Shown here piece by piece: positions 12,201 through 24,200 of a stretch of 64,000 nucleotides of DNA (positions are counted from its first letter, which is position 1; each line of letters opens with the position of its first letter). The DNA is from Apostichopus japonicus. Its lineage: Eukaryota; Echinodermata; Holothuroidea; Aspidochirotida; Stichopodidae. The translations under genes were made by a program, and so were the position numbers. Below the pieces are notes generated by a model. The model saw nothing but the letters and a program-made list of their open reading frames with translations. It was not told the DNA's origin and made no database searches. The stretch covers positions 6,141,501-6,205,500 of the forward strand of contig NC_092573.1 in assembly GCF_037975245.1 (NCBI RefSeq), given 5' to 3'.

Positions 12201-15200
12201 GTAGGATTTATCCTGGTTTTTCTCAGTTGCTTGCAGCTTGAGCTTGCTATTTTAACCATAATGCACAAGGGTCATCATGGCATAGATGGGAGAAGTTATA
12301 TGTCAGGAAATGAAATTTCAATAAGGTTCATTACCAACTACAGTTTGTCATTATTTTAAAATGCTGTTTATCTATATGGGTTTGTTGGTAAGTTGCTGTG
12401 GACTATAGTTCATATCTGATTGGAAATACAGAGTAGGTTGTAAAGAAATCAAATGAGGTCATATATGCATGTGTATGATGATGACATTGCCTTCGTTACC
12501 GTGACAATTAATGACAGTAAGTGTACATGAGTCAGCCATCCACTCAATCAACCCTTCCCCAATCCCCATACAATCAGCTGATTCTTTGTTCAAAATTTGT
12601 GTTAGCCATTATTAGGTTCTGAAATGATCAACAAAACCTCCATAAGTCTTCCTGATCAAAGCATTGTGATGATAGTTTGGCTGTATACGAGAGACAAACA
12701 TAGAGGGATAAGCTGGAAATGTAGTAGTTTGGATGAATTAACATTCTCCCATAGGGCCCTGCCTAACCCCCTCCCCTCCCCACTTGTTTTCCTGCACAGA
12801 CCTCTCCTCAAGATGTCAATGCATCACCAGAAATGGAACTGCATACATATGGTTAAGTTGCACAGTCAGACTCAACAAGATGATTCATTTCAAAATTTTC
12901 TATTGCTTTAAATCTTCGATAAGATTCTGACAGCTCATATCTGTGCAAGATGCCTTCATTGAGTTGGCCTAGTTACACCAGCCCTGGACAACAAAAAAAG
13001 GCACACTTGAGTTGAATTTAAGGCTCTGAATCAAATCTGTGGTGATGTAAAACTTTGATCTGAAACAGTCACTATACCATGACATTTATTCTGTATACAG
13101 TGTATCACAATCACTATATACACATATCAAGTTATCAGATCCAATTGCCTGGTCCCCAGACAATTGTTAAAGGATTGGTTCAGTTGTCATACATGTTTAT
13201 GTTATATGAAAGAGGACAATGAAAGAAACACAATGGTGAAAAAAACTGTTCAAATATCTTTTTTGGTTAAAGAGATATTCAAGTGTAAAGTTTTATCAGA
13301 TTGTGTAGAAACTGCTGAAATCTGACTAGCTGTGATGTCACATCCTCACATTCCTGAAAAGTCTTTGTTTTTTTTCTCTAAATATTTTGTGAGATTTCAT
13401 GACTTTCAACCAAAAGATATTTCAGGAGATCTCATATTTGTCTAAGGGATTATTTGAGATTAAACATCTGAAGAATTTTTGATTATATTATTTTCAAATG
13501 TGTTAAAAAATGTAAATAATTTTTAAAGAAATATATTCACAAATGTTAAGGAAGTGAGGATGTGACATCACACCCTCACAGTAAGTCTTTCTACACCAGT
13601 CGTTTTCAAAGAAATTTTGATATCTTCAAAGTGTCATATCTCCTTAACAGAGCATGCTATCATGGTAGTTTCTTCACTGTCCATTTTGTCTTTTTGTGCT
13701 CTTTCATACAAATAGACATGTCAAACACCTGAACCAATCCCTTAGCCATTCACCCTTCCCTTCTCCTCCACTTATTTGCACCCGCACCTTCCCCACCCTG
13801 CCCTTACAGTATATAGTAAACAGGATACAATCTGCATTTGGTGTGTTACAGCTCCCTGACCAGTGTAAACAGGTCCCCCATGTAAATGTGTTGAATGCTT
13901 TTTTGTCTCAATGACTGTTACAGTAAGCCGACTGTTAATCTGTCCTTGTAGGTACTATGCCATAGTGTCCTTTCCTGTTAAGCACTATTGTGTAAAAGAA
14001 TAGTGTCCCATACAATAGTGTCCAAAGGAAGGTGGTTTTACCTTTGGTATTTGAATAATGTTTATTAATATAAATCTATGTAAACTATTGTATGAACTAC
14101 ACATTTTACAATTAAAGGTATACAGTGTTGGTTGCCAATTAGTCCTAAACATCACGCTTCAGTTAACATCATATATTTATGATATTAATTCGATCATGCC
14201 ATACAATGATGGGAGACATTTTAATTCGGATATTTGCATTTACAAGACCTACTTTTACCTTACAGTTAATAATTAAAGAATATTTAGTACATGAACAATT
14301 TGCCTGCATCATATTTTCCAAGGACATCTCACTAAATTAATTAGGTGCACACGAATAATGAATGAGAGCTTACAGTAGTACCTTTCTGGAGTAAATAATT
14401 TACAATTAAGTGCCGTTTCTGCTATAGTTTAATATGCTCATGGATTAAACCAGTTCTGATGGATACAGCTATTGCTCAATATTAACAAGTTTTGCCATAC
14501 AGCTGTAATGGCAAATATAATGTGAACTGCATGTCCACACTGAAACATAAATATTCATCCTCTAATCAGGTTTTAACTCCTCCCATGAAAGCCATTATAT
14601 ATAATCATGTATGAAAGTTATATCTTCAAGTGTGTCATCATTATACACAAGCAGATCTGCCCATCATCTGTTCTTAATGAAATTAATTAAAATTGGCCAT
14701 TAAGGTATTTTTTTGGTGATTAAAAACATGTATCTTCTAATTCCTGTCTGACAGGTATTATCCAAGACCCTTCAGTACCTTCAAATTATTTTGTATGTTG
14801 CATAACGTATACAATGTGTTTGCGTTCATGATAATATATTATAGGGCAAAAGTAAAAAATAAATTGATCAAACGAAAAACCATAAATTCCCACAGCTGGA
14901 TAATCACCCAATTCATTGTTAACCCGCATTGCACTTTTTGATCACTCCTCTGTACTTTTGATTCCTCGCAGATGACGTCACTTCCCACCCCCCTCGACAT
15001 GAGTTCACATTTTTCGATAGTAAAAATCATCCTAATACGATTTATCACGCCGACTTATACCTCTATTAATAGTTTGAATTGAACTTAATCACGCAATGAG
15101 AGCCCCCAAAAAAATCTTTATGACTTGAATACAATTCACATCATTGATTGATTTTTAATTCCTTTCTTGTTTTCTCTCTACCCTAATCTTCACTCGAAAA

Positions 15201-18200
15201 GAATTTTACCATGTCGTCAAACAATTTTGATAAGGAAATACAATAGCAATCGTATCGTTGGGTGACGGCAGTACGGATTCCTAAATCCCCATTTGGTACT
15301 TTGTGAAGTTGTACTAATATGTTCCAATTGAAACAGGAAAACTGTTATTGTTCATTATTACATCCTATATGATTGTATAATTTTGAAGTTCAAACTGTGA
15401 GAAAATTGTATTATCTTAGGTGACCGCGGTTTTGATTGCACTTTCAGACAGGGCAGTCGGAGACCCATATGGCTCCTCATATTACGAGATTATTTCCTGC
15501 CATGACAGTAATTCCTGCATTCAAAGCATTCTATAATGAGTTAGAAATGCAAGATATTTGATTCACAACCATTCCAAGGTCTCATAACGTCGCCACGGGT
15601 TTTCATGAATCGCCGATATTTCGGAACTTGTCAATTTATTTGTACAGTCCCTTTGGAAATTACAAAAATTTGTCACTGATTATACGCCCACTTGGCATGG
15701 ATGGTGATGTTACCATCATTAGAAGTGAAAAAACAAACATGTTCAACTTTGTTATCGCAACAATGTTGTCTTCTCGTTAGGATAGAGCAGTATTACTGAA
15801 AATATAATTATTAAACTGTCCAATTACAGGATAATTTATAGTCAGGTCCCTTCAGCAATCATCCAAGAACGATCGAGTCTAGATAAAAGAGATGTGTATG
15901 TGGATGAGGGGGGAGGGGGGAGGGGGGATGGGAAGAAATGTTTGAACAAGATGAAATGCAGATGATAGAGAAAATAACTTTGGTACTAGTTCACATATAC
16001 AGTACAGTAGTACTACTGGTTTTGCATGATCTAATTTGCATAACCCTTGACCTATAGTGTGCTTTAGTTATATATGTACATTAGTATGAAGCCTACAGGA
16101 AACTTTTCAAAGGATTATTAGACTTAATTAATTAATTAATGTAATAGAAATATAATGGTTTTATTAATTGTAATAATTACTTGCTGGTTGTTTTGAATTA
16201 TCCTTGTGATCATTCGATAGCGTGACTGTAAAAATTGTTAGCAACTAATATCTAATTCAGTCAAGAGTTATTGGATTCCCTCTTTGTTATTTATACAATT
16301 ACAGGACGCTCCTATGGAAATGTTACGGTCCTGTCAAAAATGTTAATTTTATAAATATTAACTTTCCTTCAACAAACGTATTTTGTAACATCTGTAACAA
16401 AATGGTTAAATCCTGAGCAATTCAACATTTTGCAACAAAATGATGCATAAAATTATCAATTATCATCAATTTAACAATTTGTAGTAAAATGATACAGTTC
16501 ACATTAAAACCGAATGCTTCAGCAATGTCATCATTTCAACGTTTTGATGAATGCAGCAAAATTAAATTACAAGCAAAAAAAGATGATGACATTTTGACAT
16601 AGATATTGTACCAGTTAAGGAATGTTAGCCAGTAAGGTTACCTGTGTTTTACTGTAGGTATTCATTTCAAATTACCTTCAGACAGTAAGTGACTGGTTTG
16701 TGGGGATCTCCTTGTCCTATTTCTATCCCTACCTGTAGTCTTATCCTATACTATATTAAACAGTACCCATACACTATAAGTTATGGCAGTGCTCAGTATA
16801 CAGTAAATGGTCAGTAGAAATTATCTCAATATATCAACAATGGACTATTAAGTAGTTCATTCCACTAAAAGTACAATGACTTTCATATTTATCCTTTTTT
16901 TTTATCTTTGTTTTTTTTTATCAAATAATATTACCTTTAGAGTTATATATCATTGACAAAGTTGCATTTTTTCCAAGTCGACTATAAATTTGATTTAATT
17001 GTACTTACTTGTATTATCAATGAATAGACTATAGAACTCCATTAATTGATCGACGAAGAACTTCATGAGATTTAAAGGAAAGTATAGATACTGGTTTATT
17101 AAAAATTTGTAAATTACGGAGATCGGCGAGGTAGACAATGCTTTATTGAACTCACGAAACTAGTCATGCTAGCAATCTATTGTTGTAGAACTGCAATAAC
17201 TCTCTACCCATAATTTGAAGTCAAATAATACCAAATTGCAACTCGTATAAATGTTGATATCTTTTAAAAATTTGATATAGGTCTATAATCAGGCATATCA
17301 GGGTACTTTTAAGCTGGTGTATAACTGAATATTATAGCTAGACTGTACAGCAGGTGTGGGCCAGTGATTATTTTGCGGCCCGTGAGAAAATCTCAAGGAA
17401 AAGAAAAAAAATGAGGTAGCTGCTTAGAATTTATCGGCACTAATGTTGCTGTCAGGTAGGCCTATTATCCCCATAAATTATCAACTGTACTGTATTGACA
17501 TTATGTTTTTGTGAATACAGATTATTAAGTACACACCCCTATTGCTTGAAAGTCCTTGGAATCAAAGGTATGAGATCAACAGCAGGTCGTTGGTTAGGTG
17601 CGGCCCAGTCAATTTTTCACTCCTTATATCTGGCCCATTCATTCAAAAAGGTTGCCTACCCCTGCTGTACAGTGTACATGTATCCTGAATTATTTGTCTC
17701 CTCACCCCTCAATCTAGATCTTGAATATCAGACATGAAACTGTTTATACAGAAAAGACAAAGACAATTGATCAAAACTACTGTAGGAAATGTTTCCGAAA
17801 GGCAATGAGGGCGGCATTGAAGAACTTAGCATTCATAGACTCCGGATGTCTGACCTGATTAATTCACATTGGCTTTGAGTACAACATTTCTGTATGCTGC
17901 CGTGTTGGACGAATCTAACTGTACTAGTAATTACCGATCTTGCAATCGGAAGTCCCCTCGTAGCTTTGCAACGTCACTAAGAGTGACTTCATAGTTTTCC
18001 ACTTGGGGAAACCAAACATGGAGGTTTCTGTAATAATTGTCAGGAAGTAAGTGCAATTTAAAAATTTGAAGGAATAGATTAGGACTTTAAGAATTAGGAA
18101 TTTATGAACTTTAATCATAAATAATATGATGTGTGTCACAATTATTCTATCAGAATGTGTCTCTATACATCCTTGCAAATTTTCATGTTTGCATGGCATG

Positions 18201-21200
18201 AAATGAAATAAATTGAACTATGATCTCATGCCACAGTGTTGTGTTGCTTAGGGAAATACACAAGATTGGCATAATATAGATTGAGTTCTAATGATTTTTG
18301 TATGCAATATATATATATATACATATATATTTAAATATAATATATAATTGAAAACGTAATGAGTTGGAAAATCCAGAACAGTGAAAAAAACTTTCAGCCT
18401 CCACTGGGATTCGAACCCGGGCCTCCCACTTTATATGCGGACACCCTAACCACTAGGCTATGCACGCTGATTGTTACATGTCCAGAGGTTCGAAACCGGT
18501 AAGGGTTCGAAGATCGTAATTCCACTGTAGGCGTTTGTCAGCTGTATCGAACAAATACTAGTTCTGTTTTGGTGACAAATTTGCCTTACTCTAGAGATCA
18601 AACATGATTCTAACTAACTCAAAGTCATTTGTGATTCCTAAAGCCGGATCTCGAAAGAGATACTTTGAACAGACTTTTGTTAGTGAAATGGAGGTAAACG
18701 TCAAATATATATATATATATATTCAATATATATATAAATATTCATATATATTACAGATGTATCTGGGGTCCCCAGAAGTTTAAAGTGAGTTTCAGACAAT
18801 GAGAAGTTTTTTGTTGCTAGTTACTCTTGAGTTTACAAATGACTTAATGCATACTCAACATGTTGTAGTAATTAAGAGGCAGACTTGAATGTTTAATGCA
18901 TTTCCTCTTTCTGCCTGTTTTTTTCAAGCAAGATCTGCTGACAGTCTATTTCTTTATTTAGATATATTGTGCATGAATGTTTGTGAATGAATATTTTGTG
19001 AATGAATATTTTGTGAAAGAATGACCCTGTCATAACCCTTTATAACTTTCTAATCTCTTGCAGGTACACCTGTCAATCGGATACCAATCATGGCTAAGCA
19101 GGTACTGGACTTATATGAACTCTACAACCTAGTGGTAGCCAAGGGTGGCCTGGTGGAGGTCATCAACAAGAAACAGTGGCGTGAAATTACAAAGGGACTC
19201 AACTTACCAGCCTCCATCACCAGTGCCGCCTTCACACTAAGAACTCAGTACGTTAACAATTTTAAATTTTAGAATCGTTAGAATTTTTGGACCTATGTTA
19301 AAAAAAAAAATATAGAAAAAGGCTCAACTCTTGCTTTGGCCTTTTGGGATGTAAATGAAACCTTCAGGTTGGCGAGTTAGTTTACATTCTGATTGTTTAT
19401 AGAAGGTCAATAGTAGTCGGAGTCAATTTATAAACTCAATTTAAAAGATATTGTTACATACTTTGCTAATTATCTTTTCTGTTGATACAGTATCTTCCAT
19501 AGCCTTGTTTATCATTTGTCTCAAAATTACACTTTGAAGCAAAATTAATTATTACCATTTCATGAAGGTCATATTGCCTCCATACAATCAATTCAAATTG
19601 TTATTACCAGACCTAATGGGGTACAGACAGGCATTGTCTTCTCAGTTTAATCACCCCACAGTATGACGCGCAGTGATGCTACATTACATCATTGAAAGCT
19701 TGCACAGTGGGACCAAAAATCAGGCACTCAGTCAGTACTGAGATTGGCCTGTTAGAATATCAAGCATTTCACCCTCTAAAAACTGTAAAACACCACAAAA
19801 GTATTTGAGAAACCTTATACATTAGCTGACTTTCACATTCAACCAATAATGGTGCTAGAAATGTCTATAGAAGAATTGCCTACCACCAATAGCTACACAT
19901 TCCACACCCCAACCTTGAAATTTGAAACCTTTTGTCATGGTCCTTGACTTACAGTTGATCACATTTTGTTACTATTTCAAGTGCATACCCACAGACTCAC
20001 TGGCCGTTTGTCACTTTTGCACCTGGCAAAATGTTGCAGCTAAATTTTATAAAGAGGTCTTTGAAATTAACACTTGGAAACAGCTCAGTTCCTTTAACTG
20101 GTCATAAACAGTATCCATTAAGGGCAGTATGGCAACCACAACCCAAGTTTTGTGATGTAGACTATAGATTAGGGTGGTACATGGCTTCATTGTTAAAGGA
20201 AGAGTGTCCAAGGGGGGGGGGGGGGGTGGTTCAATACAAATTGGGTACTACTGTAATTTCCATTTGCAACTTCTCTAACTATACTTTTGTGTAGCACGTA
20301 CATGTTATTCAGTTTGTCCATTTTTTGTTGTGTGTAATATTAAATGTAAGTCATTGAAAAAGTGTAAATCTTAGGTGCTCATCCCGTTCCCCTCTCCCTC
20401 CCCTTCCACCTCCCCATTCTCCCATGGCCATAGCCCTGTATAAAATTAATGGAATTTTTTGAGTTTCCATATGTAGTAACACATAACTGCAAGCACCATC
20501 AGTGTGCTGCTTTCAGTAGTGTTAACTTACATGTTGAATTATGGTGCTTTACACCATAACTGGCAGCGTTCAAGAACAACTGTCATTAGTACTACAGCTA
20601 TTAGAATGGTCTGTAGCAGACATAATAGTCTTTCTGAGCAAACAGTTACTCAATATGTCAACCCATTTCACAAAGCAACAAATGTACATGCATGAATAAG
20701 ACCATCCTATTTGATTTCAGGACTAAAATAAGAACATAACAGGGATATACTCTGTTTGTCATGTACCACTATCCCAGTTAGTCTGGTAAGTGCATGCTCA
20801 GATCAATGAAACATTCTATAAAATGATCTCAAGGTCAAATGGACATTATATGTTGACCTTTACAAAAATAATTTCATAGCTCAGGTTTAAGTGTTATTTT
20901 ACACATTTTCCGAATTATCACCCCATGAAATATGTGGGATCTCTGAAATGCCCTCTTAAGGTATTCCATTCTGTCGTGTACACCCTTTTAAATGTCCAGT
21001 GTATTTATTCCATTGTTTTATCAATTTAATAGCTCAAGAAATTTACCTTCACAACTTCATATACTTACAGACCACATCCAACACTGCCTAGACCTTCTGT
21101 CCAGCCTGGACAAACTGTATAATAAGTTTTGCTATTTTAGGGGGCATGTTAGCTTCTTATTTTGCATCTGCAAAAGCTATCAGTTAGCTAGACCTTTCAC

Positions 21201-24200
21201 ATTGAATAACTTGTATTCTCTCATTGTCTGGCAGGTATATGAAATACCTCTACCCATATGAGTGTGCTATGAAGAACCTGAGCTCCCCGTCAGAGCTCCA
21301 AGCTGCTATAGATGGCAACAGAAGAGAGGGGCGGAGACCGACGTTCCACCCTCATGGACCGATGTCGTACGGTCTTCACCCATCACCGTTATCTCCATCG
21401 CCCACCATGATTCCCCACCCTTCTAGGATACCAGTCACCCAGCGATTGTCACCAAGGTCACCCATTATGTCCCCATACGGTGAGCAAATAAACAGCGTCA
21501 GTCTACAAGACTCTAGACTGATATTTATGTTGGTGGAATTTTATCATTTTAACGACTTTGTTATCCCTACCATCCTTCTTTTTTTTTCCACCTGTGGCTC
21601 AGCTACAAATTTTCAAACCATGAAGGTTGATTAATGACATTCTAACTAATTCACCTACTGTGCAGATCCAGAAATATGCTTATGATATTTACAGTGTTGA
21701 ATCAAATTGCATAGATATATGATAATCATTACACTATAGGCAGTTGCATGGCACAAAAGCCTTCCCATTTTGCAAGTTGTACACTTTCTTTCCCCACCTT
21801 ATCTGTTTGTCTCCCTCTCTCCCTTCCCTTTACTTCCATCCTGTCAGCTGCATTGATATTTGAAGCAACTAAAAAAACTAAAACTGAATTATAGTTTTGT
21901 GACTCAATATTGACATTGAATTAAGCTTTAACATCTTGTAGGAAACATTTGACAAACTAATATATGGTCATTGGAATGGATTGTGTACAATTTAATCGAG
22001 TTCTCCTTGCCATATGGTTCTATTATGCAACTTCACTTCAACGGTAACAACTTTTGAGTAATTTCTGTACATGCTCAAACCGATGAAGTTTTTTTTTTTT
22101 TACAACGACTCATACCATGCCACGATCTATAGTTAGGATAGAAGTAGAATAGAAAACCCTGACCAGACTAAAGTGGTTTTAACTGGGGGAAAAAATATGT
22201 GTCTGCTCTGGAAATGTGATCTCCAAATGTATAGGTTATGTCAGTAATTGTCAGGCATAGATGTTAAATTATCTAGTTACAAATGGCTATATCAGTGATG
22301 CTCTCTGCATGAGTTTGATCATATAAAGTACACCAAATAAGTTGTTAAGCCAAAATTGCTTTCATTAATGATATTAAATACAATGCACTAGTGCATATAT
22401 TCTCACGTTGAAGGTTACTTTGGGGCTATATTTTCATCACAGTTGTCGTATGTGGTTTTGTTCATTCCTAGCACGTCTATTTACTTTTGATTCAATATGT
22501 CAGCCTCATTGAGATATACGTTGTTTGATCCCTTCATATTTAGTTCATTGAATGCTTGCATTTAGAGCCAAAAAAAACAACAAGAAGAAAAATGATATTA
22601 ACGCAAAGTCAGAGCGATGTGTGAATTTGTTAGTATTTAAAGACTAAGTTCTGCAAACGGCAGAGTGATTCTACATAAAAGAGCCGAACCTGTTTATCCA
22701 AAATTATCTTTCAGCTATGATAGAATTCAGATTAATATTCTTGCCATATATTCACAATTAAACCTTTGATCCATTGTTCGGCAAAGGATGAATTCACCGA
22801 CCGGGGGAACTCAGACAAAACCCACTTGAATAGAAGTCTGGCTACGAAGTTTGATTAAAGGAATGAGATTATAGGCAAAGAAAATAAAAATAGAAGCAGT
22901 ATAGTCTACTAGGAATTATACAATGGAATTTAATTTAGATTGTACCAATATCAACAGGCTAGTGCAAAACTGAAATTATGATTATTATTCCATGTATAAA
23001 GGAGTACTGCGATGCAGTTGATCAAGCGCAACCACAAACTCATTTCAAGATGTTAGTCAGTCTCGCCACCACAATATATTCAAATTAAGGAACAATAAAA
23101 AATCCTGGTGTACCATAATATGAGAACACAGTTTCACTTTGAACATGGCAAAATTTTGCGATAAGACCAGATTTGGTACTGTCAGTTGCAAAAGGGAACC
23201 TTGATCCATGGTTCCTCGGTGCATGTACATTAACTAAAGTACCACATGTTGTAAATCAGCAGCCCCACGAATTATAATGACGCTTTAAATCGACAAAGTA
23301 GTTATTGAGCTGTTGAGAAATGAAGGGAAGGTGTTTACGTATCGCATCCGTTAAACATTCGTCTCATTTTTAATTTCTTTTATTCTTCTTGTAATCTTAT
23401 TTTATTGTATGTTTTTTTTCTTCAAAAGTAGGCTTATGTTGTTGCATGTGGAAATGAAAGAATCTTTTCAATTTGAATTTGCTCTTTCTTTTTTTGTTAA
23501 GATGACGAGCATTCCCTGCCACACCCTCACCCATTGTTGAGGAAGGCATCTAGTCACTACTCCGACCATGACAGGGAGACCTCACCGCCTCTACCCAAAC
23601 GGCCCTACCTCATGGAGGACGAAAGGTTGTTGTTACCACAGCAAATGATACATCCATCCGCACACATCAAAATAAGTAGCCATAGGGGTAAGTTGATGAC
23701 AAATTTATATCCAAATTGCAATTTTTTTATTCCCTACTTCTTCCCGGCGGTGGATGGGGATTGCGGAGAGGGGATGGGGGAAGTAAGGTGGCAAAACAAT
23801 GATGCATTGTGGTAAGGAAGATTTGGCTGTGCTGTGTGCAGGCGTGTAGCCAAGGGGGGGGGCAAAGGGGGCAGCCCCCCCTTGAGCATATTTTTTAATT
23901 TTTTTTTTAATGTTTTTATGATATCGCTAGTATTTTCAAAAGAGAAAATGCTAAGATGCAACTTACAAGGCCTGGGAAGTGCCATTTCCAGCGATCTGGG
24001 AGGCATTTTCAGCCAAAATTTTCTTGTACGCTTCGTGCCAACCATGGTGGCGCTACGCTTAGATAGTTTGCAATGCCAATTCTACAGTTTCGCCCCTCCC
24101 TTGGCAAATTCCTGGCTACGCGCCTGGCTGTGCGTGGGTTCATTTGTGAGCCTCACTTCTGCAACAATGATGCATTGTGGTATGGAAGATTTGGCTGTGC

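Larger units (their letters stand above)
6288..19063 (+). other. ARID3 intron of 12.8 kb within the ARID coding region
   Basis: It splits the Gly codon of MQKRG. It carries G/C tracts (about 6619, 6813, 8205, 9982, 10340, 11132), a repeat tail at 9421-9497, a foldback element at 13171-13741, a hAT-like element at 17351-17664 and a SINE at 18349-18467. Longer unique blocks lie at about 6990-7340, 7470-7700, 14290-14730, 14880-15180 and 15420-15720. No exon was found in it. Confidence 0.75.

Noticed and set aside
18395-18475. Possible functional tRNA gene
   Set aside because: A and B boxes are present, but the 3' acceptor stem does not pair with the 5' end and the sequence continues into a SINE body seen again at 62690.
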